NCBI GenBank assembly: GCA_964019055.1
Contig: OZ025208.1
Span: forward strand, 13,059,597 to 13,123,596
DNA length: 64,000 nt
DNA from: Anthopleura xanthogrammica
Taxonomy: Eukaryota > Cnidaria > Anthozoa > Actiniaria > Actiniidae
Reading direction: 5' to 3'
The notes under the pieces are model-generated. The model saw only the letters and a list, made by a program, of their open reading frames with translations, ran no database searches and was not told the DNA's origin. The position numbers and the translations under genes are program-made. Numbering within the stretch: the stretch's first letter is position 1; every line of letters starts with the position of its first letter. Of this stretch, positions 44,644 to 58,200 are shown in pieces.

Positions 44644-46229
44644 GTAAGTAAGCTCTTTACTTCACAGCTTGTTTTGTGATTTCAAATTGATAATTCTTTA
44701 TCTGTAATTGAAGTCGAAATACTTGATCGAAGAATTGCAGTCAACAGATTCAAAAGAGTGCAATTAAAGGTCATGTGCAAGTCATGTTTAAAAATAAGCG
44801 AAATACTTAAATTATCGTTAAACGTTTGTATATTGGAAATTCACGATTTTCGGAAGTTGAGTGGAAGATTTGCCTTTCAGTTAACGTAAAAGTGGCATAC
44901 ATTATGCTGTTGTACGAATGGAGTCTGTGGTCTTACCGTGGCCGGGTTTCCGGGTCACGACGGGTTTAGGAAAACCTCACACGGAAGATTTATTTTCAGT
45001 TTACCTCCAACTAGCCTGAGAGCTGGTTTTGAACATCTTATCCCCTGGCCTACAGGGTTTCTGTTTGGCTTTAATTGCTAGTCATTATCAGTTCATTCAC
45101 AGCGTATCGATACTTCAATCGTATCTTTGACTACGTATTCACCCATCCGCATAATCAATACGCACGTATGTCATTCATGTCCTGTCTAAACGTTTAGATC
45201 GTAAATTATCGATTATATTGATGATTTCGGGCAGGGTTTGAAGTCTTTTCGGCAATTTGAGACCCAAGGCATTTAAATAAATACATCAAGGGTCGTTGAT
45301 GCGTTCTGTAATGCCTAAAAAGGCACCTAAATTAAAGATTTTGGTTTTATTATCTTACTGATATTAGACCGTGAGGTTATTCATTCCTCTCGCGCGCGCG
45401 GGACGCAACACCCTTGACAATAAATCTCATTTTGCTGTCAAAAAAGATTAGCTCTTGCCATTAGTTTTTAAGATTTACTGATAAAAGTATATTGAATACG
45501 TGAAGTAATTTGAAAATGTCGAAACAATTCTGCGATTGTTTGAAGCTGTCATGAACCAGTTTTATTCAATTTTTTAATTAATTTTTGAGGACAAAATGCA
45601 TGTTGGCTTTGAGTGGCATGGGGCGCAAATTACCTTTTATTCCTCCATCTTTTGTAAGCACACCTTATTATTTCTGAGCTGAGAAGTGGATAATTTGCTT
45701 TTCTTTCAAATATTGAAACAAAAAGCTGCTCGTTTTGATGCTAGCTTTAAGTTTGAGCCGATTGTATAGATCAGCTCAGAGGTTGTTTCAGGATAAAATT
45801 GATGTTTGGATTTGGCTTTCTTGGCCGCTTGGCTTGACTGATCATGAGCTTGGAGAGAAAAATTCTCTGAGAATGTTTGAAATGGTCCACTGAATTTCCA
45901 TAAACAATCTAATAGTTACTACTATTTTGGTAAAAAATGAAAACTTTTGATTACAATGATGGTCAAAATGATGATGATGATTACTATGATGAATGATGAC
46001 ATCGTCTGTCCCAGCACCACGCGACCATTCACTATAAATACGCGAAGCAGCGGCACACCAAGCACATAGATAACAAATTATCTAATTACTCGCATCCGCT
46101 CATTTACGATATTGAGCTACTACTCGTTCATTTGACTACCTTGTTTTACGAGGATATGTCTAAGAACTTCAAATTCTTGTACTTCTAAAAGAGTTTTCAT
46201 TCATCTCTTGAGCTTCTTGGAGACCAAAC

Positions 46230-49200
46230 ATGGCGGAGGTTGGTTCTTGTTGTCTTTTTTTGGACGAAAACAGCGCTTGCCTTTTAGCTGCTTTGCGACT
46301 CGTTTGCAATTGAAATCCTTCATTGACTCTTGTAGTCTCCATTTATGGCCAATTTTTTGGAGTTCATGTGTTAAAGAATGTGTTTTATCTCCACAGAAAT
46401 CCGCTACTCTGGGCTATTTGCACATGCAAGTCAACCGAGGCGAGCTACAGAAAGTTCGTGTTAAGCTTTCTCGGGAGGCCTTGACAATCCAGAAAGAAGG
46501 CGGTCCGCCATACGCCTCACCGAATGCACAACAAGCTACAGGTTCAGGAAATGTAAGTAATTGCTTGTTTTTGTTTCGGTTCACACAGTTTCAATAGCTT
46601 TTTCCTTCCTCGCTGCTAACACATTATCCCACACATACAAGTTTTTGAAGATATTCCTTGATCCTTCCTCACTTGGTGTTGAAAAACAGGGTCAAAAAGT
46701 CGAACTATATCCTCAAGCTACTGCTTGTAAATCTCAAATATTACATTTACTAAACCACTTTACGATCCTTAAGAATATCAGTTTACTCACAATACTCGAA
46801 CGAAGTTCGATCAAGTCAAAAAATGTTAGAATTTATCGGCATCAGCAAAACATTCGACATTCGAAGCTTTAAATTTTTAATATTTCGTCATAACACAGAA
46901 ATAACATTCGAAAATAGGTGCTGCTCACGAAAAAAAAAAAATTATTTCCCGGCTTTCGATATTTTGGGAATTATCTAAGCTTTGCTCTCAAGGCTCTATT
47001 GTCCTTAATGGTTATTGATATTTTGTCTATTGTACAAGAATTACGGTAAAAATTTCGAGTTGTGCAAATAATTTATTTATTTTCTCACTAATTCAGGATT
47101 TTAATCCTCTAGTCATAAAAAAAGAATATTTTGCCCTGGTTTTTTTTCAAAAATGCGTGGTGTTCGAGTTATCGTTTGCTTCTTTCCCCATCAAATCAAG
47201 AATAATATATTGAAAATAAATTACTTAGTCGCTGAAAGGTATATAGGATGTTTTGTACCCACATTTTTTGTCAGCTCTCAAGAAAATAATTGTAATTAAA
47301 AATTGGAGTGCTGTTTTACGTAATGCATAAAGGAAGCTGTCACAAGTCTCTCATACCAATTTATATCTTGTATATAGTTTCTCATAAAATTTCACAGCTG
47401 CAAAAGTGATGATATTTCATTCAGTTGCTCAAGGCGTGTGGTTTAAGGGTGTCATAGGGTGTAGGGTAACAATTTGTAATAATAATGAATTCTAAAATGT
47501 ATCACTTATTATTCATTTGTATTCAGTCTAAACTGTTAGAAATTGAAATATAGAATAAAATAGAATAAAATAGATCTCAAAAGGTGTACAAAAATTCATA
47601 AATTCATATCTGTTGAAATTTCATTTTCAACACATTTTGAATGACTTTCATGAATTATCTCATGAGTTTATCAATCAAGTCGCCTGAAAGTATTCATTTT
47701 GCTGCTGTGCTTCCATTTGAATAACTTGGCAGGTTACGAAAATGTTTGCCAAAAATTTGTTTACATTTTCCTTGAAGAGACAAATTCCATTTTCAAGCAA
47801 TAATATAATCTGCCTCCAGCAGGGTTATTTCCCTAACAAATATTGTAAACTCACTTGACATAGATAGGATGTTTGTGGTCAACGTGATTACTTTTTGATG
47901 TGGTGTTTCCACTACAATTATGCTTAATAATCTTTTGCCTTTTCAAATAGTGTGTGTATAATCTTTGAATATCACAGCTCCATGGGAATTTCCACTGTGT
48001 TTTGTTTTAAATTTGATTTTAATCAAAAAGTGTCTATGGATAATGACATCTCACAATTATTGGAATTATGGAACCAAATGTTGCAGACCATACCCTTTTT
48101 TCTGTGCTGAAGAGTGAATCAGTCAGCTAGTAAAAAAATATTTTGTCAGTAGCTACATATTTCACAGCTTACAGTTGAAAATCTCATAAATGACTACCTC
48201 AAGAAATAAAAAAGTGGTTGTAACTACAGCTAGTTGTTTACGAAAATGGGCTTTCATATTAGCAGCAATAAGCAGCAAACAAGAAGGCTTCAAAATTGTG
48301 GTCGTAACTATAGGGTTCGAGCATTGGTCGCTTATGAGAGTGGTCACAAGGAGAGCTTCGACTGTATTCCAGTACTGTTACTTGATAAGAGTAAAAGTTT
48401 TCCAGGTTGAAAACCTTTCTAGAAATATTATGATGTGATGCTTTAATGCTTTAACACTGCTGTTGTGTTGCCACTTACAAATATGCTGCCATGCTCATGT
48501 ATCATAATTTATGCAAGTAGAGTTACTTGGTGGTTTTCCCCTGTAAACTAAAACAACTTAATCTGCTAAAAAAGCAGTTGAGGGTTTTTCTCCAGGTTCT
48601 ACAGTTCGCTAAATTCTAATTTGATCTGTGAGTTAGCTGTGTGCTGACTTAGATCAGCTCCAATGTTGTTTAAGGGTTTGATCTGTGAGTTAGCTGTGTG
48701 CTGACTTAGATCAGCTCCAATGTTGTTTAAGGGTTTGATCTGTGAGTTAGCCATGCCCTGACTTTGATCAGCCCAGAGTTTGTTTCAGGGTTCAATTATT
48801 GGTGAGTTAGCTGTTTCCTGAATTTGATCAGCCAAGAGTTTGTTTTAGGGTATCAATAAAATTTTGTTTTTCTTGCTGTTGGTCTGGCCAGGGCATGAAC
48901 CTATGACCTCCTGCCCAACTGACCAATGCTCATCCAACTAAGCCAACTGGATGTCACCCCGTCCTTGTTTTTATGAGAGTCATATAATAGCCAGTGGGCA
49001 ACAAATGAGTGGCCCTAATTCCATGGCCAAACTCAGGAATTTAGAAGTATATTTTTGTGGAGGGAGGAAAACGGCTGGAGAACCCAGAGGAAAAACCCTC
49101 AAACACATGAGAGAACCAACTAGAAACTCTATACTCGCATGCAACACTGAGGCTGGCAGGACGTACTTGAACCTTGCCACCAGTGCTTCTCTTAATCTAA

Positions 49201-52200
49201 TAGACATCATATTTAATGGGATAGACCTAGTTGATGTTGTTTTTTGTTTATTTGGTATTCAATTGTGTTAATTCATGCTTAATTGGTCTCTTAAACTATC
49301 CTATAATTAAATTCACAAAATTTGTTTTATCATTTTAATTTGAAAATATAAATAATAGATTTCCCCCCAAATTTGCCTGACTGACCAGAAAACAATTAGA
49401 CTCAGACTCAAGGCGACTCTGGAGTAGACAAAATGTAATAAATGTATGAATTTGAAAACTTCAGACTCGACTTAAATCTTTTGTTCTATGGTTATTCAAG
49501 CAAATTTGGGAAAGGTCTATTGAAAAATATATAAATTAGAAGAAATAGGCTGAGAGAATAAAACTTTTATTTATTCAAAGGTCTCTGTCTCTGACATCTT
49601 TATTTTTCTTGACATTTTAGCTGTGTTCAAAATCTTTTTTTTCTACCCTGTTTCCCACCATCTATAACATAAAAAAAATTATTCAAGACATTGCGTAAAA
49701 TTTTTATAAAAAATTTACTGTTCACTTTTAGCACAATATCCTCAGACATGTTTGTAATTAAAAGACACCTCAATGTCTGGCAGAACTATCAAGCTTCCAT
49801 CTGCTTAATCCATAGTAATAGTCGTTTAATTGTGTTGTGCTAGTGCTTTTATCAAGATCTGATAGATGCCATGTAAAAAAGTCTAGTCTGCCACATTCCA
49901 TTTTTATTTTGATATTAAATCCTTCTATATCCCTACAGTAAATTTGAAGGCTGGTTGAAAGATTTAAAAAAGCTTTATCGTAGCCTGTCAAATTCCTTCT
50001 TATGTTTTTTTCATAGCATTTTACCCTAATAATATAGCAAATTAGAACGCTGGTTGAAATATTTAATGCACTGCTCAGAATAAGAAAAAAAACCTTAGTT
50101 AGTTTTTCTGTATTATATACCTAATTCTGGTTTCCAATTTTAGACTAAGTATCATTTATTTAGAAATAAGATTTTTTCTTTCAGAGTCAATATAAATGTA
50201 GCTTCTAATTACTGGTAGTTAAAGAAATCATACTCAAGGGAATGGCACACAGTCTGAAATAAGAAAACAGTCTGACATTAGGTCTGTTATATTAATTTAA
50301 CTTTGTGTTTGGAATTATACAGTTGTGGACAATTTTTTGGCAGTCATCCTCTAAAATATATTTTTTTAAGAAAAAAATTTGAATGTTCTTTCACATTCCT
50401 TAGTCTTTTAAACCTCCTTGTTCTTGATTTAATTTCAGTGATATCTTGGGTAGGCATAATCCAAGATTATCTTCATTCACAGTCGGGATTAAATCTCAGC
50501 GCAATTTACTGATAAAATATCCAAAATCCTGTTTACTTATCTCAGGTCTCAGATCTCATATTAATCAGGTCATTCGGCATCAGCTTATAGCCCTGTGTAA
50601 TATTGATGGCCAAGTGTATCTAATTTTAATATTGAGCATAAGGAAAATGCCAAAGCTTTCCTTTTCCTGTCATGTCATGTGACAGATGTTTTGTTTTCAT
50701 ATTGTATTAGAATAAGAAATACAATTCCTTTGATTTTGTTTTCATATTGTATTAGAATAAGAAATACAATTCCTTTGATTATGCATTCATAGCCTCATTT
50801 CATTGTCAAATATTCACAAATACTAATGGTAAAGTAAAGAATGCACAACTTCAACAACTTAGGCACTTTGAAATTCCATAAACCTTCAACAACGACAACA
50901 GCAACAAACAAGAATATACCACACAAAATCAAGATTTATTTCCTAGAACTTACAAGTGCCAGTATTCAAACATGGACCATTGTGAAGCTATTATTTGGCC
51001 CCATGAAAACTTAATATTCTAAATTTTAACTTTTAACTTGTGTATGATTGAGATTGTAGGATATTTTACAGTGCAACCACTATAACTGGGGCCACTTAGA
51101 CAGCAAGAACCAATCAAAAAGTAGAATGAAAACAATGCATTCCAACTTTGGCTAGTTCATCTGATGCAACAAAATTATTCAGATTCCCATGAGAAAAAGA
51201 CAATCGTGTAAACAGCTTGTGCTGTACCAGTTTCTGATTGGTTCAAATAGCAAAGTTGGAATGTATTGTTTTTATTCTACATTTTGATTGGTTCTCAGGT
51301 TCTCATTGTTTAAGTGGCCCCGGTTATAGTAGTCGCACTGTAATGGTTCTACCTATTGTCTATCTTTGTGTCACACACTTTTGAAATATAATTTGTGGTA
51401 CTGTGAAGTTTGTTTACTCATACTTAATTCTTGTTTTTTCTTTAAATCATAGAATCGCAGAGAGGTCCGTATTGCTCGGAGAAAAGTAGGTGGACTGGGA
51501 ATGAGCATACGGGTATGTACAAATGATGATCATGGTAATGACGTTGTAAAAAACAGTTCATGTGAAACTTTTCCTCATTTTTTGTCTAGGGTGGAAAAGA
51601 AAGCAACTTACCCATAGCGATCTCAAAAATATACAAGAATCAGGCAGGTATTGATTAAAGAATCTTTATAATATATCTCTGAGACAAAAATTTATTTTTT
51701 GCAACTGAATGCAACCTCTAGACCCCTTGTGTGTGACATCAAAGCAGCTCAGTTTGGAGGACAAAAGACAAAAAATTCAATCTCCTGAGAATTGGAAACC
51801 TATTGTTTTGTACTCCAAATTGAGCTGCATTCGATGTGCTGCGAGGGGTGTATAGGTGATCTTGATTAAACATGGCTGCCATGTAAAAAAGTCCATAATG
51901 ATTGTTTTGTCTTTTTGTCTTTTGTTTCAGCTGCTGCTACTAGACATTTATATGAAGGAGATATTATCCTAGAAGTAAGTTCAAGTGGATGGCTGGAGTC
52001 ATGGGTGGTGAAGCAGTAGTATGCTTCCCTTTAAATGTGTGCTGTGTAGAGTTTGTTGGATCACTCACTTAATTCCAGTGTATTTCTCCAGGTTCTCCAG
52101 ATTTTGTCCTTTTCCAATACCAAAAATTCCAATTTGATCTGTGACTTAGCTGTGCCTGAGTTAGATCCACCCAGAGACTGTTCAGGGTTTTATAGTTTTT

Positions 52201-55200
52201 TTTCCTTAAGGTGTAACTTTACTATAAACGGGAAACACAGGTAGTACAGGAAACAGTTCTCATCTCTCACCAATGCAACCAAGTTTGAGTCCCACCAGGC
52301 TCGTTGTTGCATATGAGTAGATTTCGTTGTTTTTCTCCTGTACTTCAAGGGTTTTTTTCCGGGTTCTCCAGTATTCCTCGCGCTACAAAAATCAACTTCT
52401 AAATTCTAATTCGATCTAGAATAGAAGGGCCTGGATGAAAATTACTCTGTTTAACTCTGGTAACCCTAGCAAAATGTGTATTTTTTAATTAAATTTTACT
52501 ATTGAGAGGAAGAAATTAATCACACATACTTATTGATTTAATCTACCCTAATAAGCAAATTTCCCTTTCCCAAGGCTCATTCCCTCAGGCACAGCTAGCT
52601 AAACCAGACAATAATCTCAAGAATTTCTTTTCATTTCCAGGTTAATAATCAAAATATGACAAACGCCACTCATGATGAAGCAGTAAGTGATTCTGGAAAA
52701 ATACTTCGTTCATGAAAAATCTTGATTTATCATCTCATACATTTCCTAACTTGTCGGCTCTTCCTGGTGTTGCTTGACAACTTAGGCATGAACAGAATAA
52801 AGCAATAGTCAAGAACAAAGAACTTAGAACGAAACAATACCCTGCAATAAAAAAGAGCCCTAACCTTGAATACAATACTTCCTGAAACACCAAGAAAGAC
52901 CCAACTTATCTACTGCTGGAGCTAGTGATGATGTTTTGAAGTTTTTCTTGATTTGCACACATAACCCTTATGCAGAAACAATTTCTTCGTTTTTGCCACT
53001 TTCTTCTTATAGAGCAGTTTTTGTATGAGTGTAACAAACTTACGGCACGGACCGCGCCTTGCCGTGACCGTGTCAGTGCCGTGCCGTGTGTGAAAACATG
53101 CGACATTCGTTGTCGTGTCCACGTTGCGACGTAACCGTGCCGTATGCCTTGTTTTTCATACCCATGCATTATCTAATCTTCGTTGGTTTGTGTGTTTCAG
53201 GTGGTTGCTTTAAAGGAAAGTGGTCCAGAGGTGTTGTTGGTTGTCGAACATCCAAGCACAGGCTCTCTGGGTCGACAAGAAAAACAAGGTAAAACTTATA
53301 GATGACATCAGGCACAAGATTACAGCTCATTTCATCACGTCCATGTGTACATGTGTCTGCGATCCAGACAACTCACGGCGCGGTATTTTGACTAGAGGAA
53401 GGAAATATTATTTTACGGACGGGATGAGAAATGAAACAATGATACCAAGTATACTGCTTGGTAAAGCTGGCTGAGCGTGTGGATGACGTCAGTACCACGA
53501 GACAGTGGGAAGGCCACAGCCTTTTCCATACCTCTATTAAGGGGACACTCTTCATTAAACGAACAGCTAGTTACATGGTCACGAATCCCCCCCCCCCCCA
53601 TATTTATTGTAAAACAAACGTCTGCCCGAAGGTGTCCACTTGATAAAGGTATCACTGTATTTTAAGAATGGTTTTCGTATGAGTGGGTAACGATATGGCA
53701 AATTCGCCTTGCCGTACTGTATCCGTACCGTATCTTACGGTAACAGTAACTACGCGCTGTGAATGGATGAATTAATAGAGGACAATAGGAAGCCATTTCA
53801 ATGTTACGGCATGTCGTACCGTGTAGGTGCTGTAAGTCAAGTACCGTATGTTTCCCACTCATACGAAAACCGTATGGAAAGCAATTTCAATATTACGGCA
53901 TATCTCATGTCGTACCATGTACATGCTATAAGTCAGTACCGTATGTTTCCCACTCATACAATAACCATTCTTATGAGAAGCCATTTCAATGTTACGGCAT
54001 GTCGTACCATGTACATGCTATAAGTCAGTACTGTATGTTTCCCACTCATACAATAACCATTCTTATGAGAAGCCATTTCAATGTTACGGCATGTCGTACC
54101 ATGTACATGCTATAAGTCAGTACTGTATGTTTCCCACTCATACAATAACCATTCTTATGAGAAGCCATTTCAATGTTACGGCATGTCGTACCATGTACAT
54201 GCTATAAGTCAGTACTGTATGTTTCCCACTCATACGAAAACCGCTCTCGTCTCGTGTACTACTAACCTACCTTTCTGTGTTCAGCAAATGGTATTGTAAG
54301 AAGTATTGAAGAGTCCAATGACAGGCAGCGCTTCATGAATAGTGCGGTAAGAGCATAAAACGTGGTGTTTATTACTTAATTGCGCGACTCGTTTCATCTT
54401 CCGCTGGACAAGATGACTGAGCGCAGCATGAAACACTATAGAGCTGTTAAGTTGTGACGTGTTTCCGGTTTACAACTGCTCACAAAAACTGCTAAAATAA
54501 AACGAAAATGTTCTCAATGAATTAATCTCTTCCTGATACAGTTAGAACTTTGGACAACGAATCCTGTCATAAAGAATAAGTAAGAAATATCTTTATAAAA
54601 CTGGTTTTCGTTTTGGGCCGGGAAGTTGTTTTTCCATACGAGTGACGTCACACTTAACAGGCCCATACATATATTGCAGTCAACTGAGTAACTGGCTTGT
54701 TCAGCTTGTTATAGCCGAAATTCCAATTTAATCTGTGAGTTAGCCGTGCCCTGACTTAGATCAGCAAAGGTAAAGGTAAAAAAGGCAAAGGTCCTTGTTT
54801 AACGTTGGAGCCGTCTTTGCTCCTAAATCAGTCCAAATGTTACTTATCAGTTGGTTCCTAAGCTGTTGCTTGTCTATTTTTTTCATTGCCATTGACCGTG
54901 ATGGTAGCTTCTGTTTTTTTTTTGTTCCAGTCTTCAGATTATGGTGAAACAGATTCCATGTCGTCCATGCAGAGTTGGACGGACAACATCGTCCTTCCAC
55001 TTACCTTTGCCTCGATCTCAAGATACAAGACAGGAGAAGACAACTTAAGGTATTAATGATACTCCGCGCCCAACAAAATAAGCCACTAACACAAACAAAC
55101 AAATACAAATCAACATCTTTAATTTATAGGGGACATTTGTCCCCCGTGCCTCCCCTCCCACGCAGCTTTTTGAGTAAACAAAATAACTTTTTTTTCGAAC

Positions 55201-58200
55201 ATAAACTTTGGATTATGATAAATGACAACGCGATTTAAAAAATAGTCATGCAGATTTTTGAAATGTTTTTTTCATTCAAAAGATATTGTCTGTTTTGCGA
55301 TCATAACCGAAAATTCAAGTACGTAACAATGACCGTAACAAAAAAACGCTACAAAAACCACTACAAAAACCGCTACAAAACCGCTACAAAACCGCTACAA
55401 AAAAAACCGCTACAAAAACTGCTACAAAACCGCTACAAAACCGCTACAAAACCGCTACAAAAAAAAACCGCTACAAAAACCGCTACAAAACCGCTACAAA
55501 ACCGCTACAAAAACCGCTACAAAACCGCTACAAAAACCGCTACAAAACCGCTACAAAAACCGCTACAAAACTGCTACAAAAAAAAAACCGCTACAAAAAC
55601 CGCTACAAAACCGCTACAAAAAAAAAACCGCTACAAAACCGCTACAAAAAAAACCGCTACAAAAACCGCTACAAAACCTCTACAAAAAAAAAAAAAACCG
55701 CTACAAACCGCTACAAAAAAACCGCTACAAAAAAAACCGCTACAAAAACCGCTACAAAAAAAAAAAACCGCTACAAACCGCTACAAAAAAAACCGCTACA
55801 AAAAAAACCGCTACAAAACCGCTACAAAAAAAAAACCGCTACAAAAACCGCTACAAAAACCGCTACAAAACCGCTACAAAAAAAAACCGCTACAAAAACC
55901 GCTACAAAAACCGCTACAAAAACCGCTACAAAAACCGCTACAAAAACCGCTACAAAAACCGCTACAAAAACCGCGCAGCTTTTTGAGGGAACAAAATAAC
56001 TTTTTTAAAACATTGTAGCTCATTCGGATCGAACATAAACTTTGGATTATGATAAATGACAACGCGATTTAAAAAATAGTCATGCAGATTTTTGAAATTT
56101 TTTTTTCATTCAAAAGATATTGTCTATTTTGCGATCATAACCACCGAAAATTCAAGTACGTAACAATGACCGTAATAAAAACCGTAACAAAAAACTGAAT
56201 ATGATGCAATGCGAACGAGTGAGCATCCACGTGTGGCCTTTGAAGTTGTTTTGATCTGTGAATCAATTGCAACGAAAACTCATTGAACCTGCGTTTATTG
56301 AAGCAGCCACAAACCCAGAGGTCCGTCAAGGTCGTAAAAAGCCGTGATATCGAACTTTTTTTTTTGGTATACACATAATATACTTACATACATACGCGGG
56401 GACTCCAGTACAGCTATTTTGATGGTTGATGAAGGTTTTGTTGCATGTTACGTGTTGCTTGTTAAATGCTTCATGCTGCATGTTGCATGTTGCTTACCAA
56501 GCTTCAAATGTATTATATTCATATGTAAATAATGTCAGCACACAAGAAAATATGCTGGAAAAACCTGCAGACAAAGTTTGGAAAAATACGGTAACCATAT
56601 GGTGGTGACTGACCTTTCAATGCTTGAATTCACATCATCCATACTGCATTTCGGGCTTGGCATGCAACATGCAGCAAACAACAAAATCTTCACCTACCTT
56701 TTTTTCTAAAAAGCTGTGTGTGCCTCCTCGGGTTTTGGCTTCTGACATAAGCCGCTTTACATTAATTAGCTATTGTGTTGTGTATCAGGTCCAACGCGTT
56801 TGAAGTAAGTTCAATGGATGGTGGTGCGTCAGTGGTATTATACAGTGAGAATAGTGGTGAACTGTTATCCTGGTATACAGCCATTAAAGACAGGATATCT
56901 ATGCTGCTGGATCAGTCGGTAAAATAACTCACTTGTTTATAGACATTTTACTTGATTGGCTTCTTCTTTTACGCTGCTTTCTTACAACCCATAAAGCATT
57001 TCGATTTGGCTCATTTGCATCAAATTTGAGGGGCACTTTACATAAACACAATAGTTTTCATGTGCAGCAAAGGATAACAAGCTATTGTATATATGCAAAG
57101 AAAAATTTGTTGTGCGCTGAGTGCCAACATAATATAGAAGGTTTTCATGCATGGTCTCTTGATAGCGAGCAACATGCGTTCTGTAACTTCCACCGATGTT
57201 ATTGCATGTGTAACCACACCTTTATGCATTAAAATAGGCCATAATGACAGTACAAAAATCTACACTTTCCCTTTTGAAAGATGTTTTCTTGTTGTTTCCA
57301 TGTGTTTAGATTAACATGTCCAACTCGTCGCTACCTTCAGCCGAGCAGATTGTCCACATGTGCTGGGTCTGGGAACGAATCCAATCAACCACGCACTGGA
57401 ACGTATGGAAACGCAAGTTCATGGCGATTAAAGGCTGTGAAATAGCCTTATTCGAAATGCCTCCGGTATGCGAATACTTCTTTTACTGGAATGATTAATT
57501 ATTAAAGTTCTGTAAATCACATACTATTTTGCCAAAGTGTTTAAGGTTCATTCATATTCATTTAATTACACACACTGGTGTGGTCTAAATTAGTTTCATT
57601 GCTAGTTATTATCAGAATAATTTATCACTAATTTTTCTTCTGATCTTTACAGGTCGTCACACGAGATTGGCTTCAAAGTGAGATCACTTTTAATTTAATG
57701 GAAATTGTATTCCATGTTTGTCGGGTATGTATTTTAAGGACCAGGGGCAGATCCAGGGGATGGGTGCAGGGGGTGCACACCCCCCTCGGAGAAACTTTGT
57801 CCCCCTATTTTGAAGATACTTCCTGGGTTGACTTTGTGTCCCTACAGCTTTAAAGATATAAAATATATAATAACTTGCTCTTCCAATGCAACATCCCTCC
57901 CTGTAGAAAATCCTGGATTCACCCTTGACACACGTGACATTACTATTTGACAGCATTCTGGTTGGTCGAGTAGTAATGTTGCACACAGTGATTGATTCAA
58001 AGACTGACCATGTGACATTGCCATTTCCAAGCATTCTGGTTGAGTAGTAATGATGCATACAGTGATTGATTCAAAGACTGTGGTGACGGTTGTCTCTATC
58101 AGTGCGTAGCAATAATAATAGTGGTCATTCTAGGTTTGATGTTGTGTAATTGGGATATTGGTCACTCCACCTTCATAAAGTCTCTTGAAATTTTCATTTG

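Noticed and set aside
46208..46597. Unspliced frame running through syntrophin exon 2 from a TTG
   Set aside because: It begins with a non-ATG codon. The acceptor CCACAG at 46396 fits the conserved family start better.
48885..48950. Possible tRNA gene
   Set aside because: A and B boxes are present but no acceptor-stem or anticodon-arm pairing; it is a SINE head.
55248..56018. 256-residue Lys/Thr/Gln-rich frame
   Set aside because: Translation of the CCGCTACAAAA array within a syntrophin intron.
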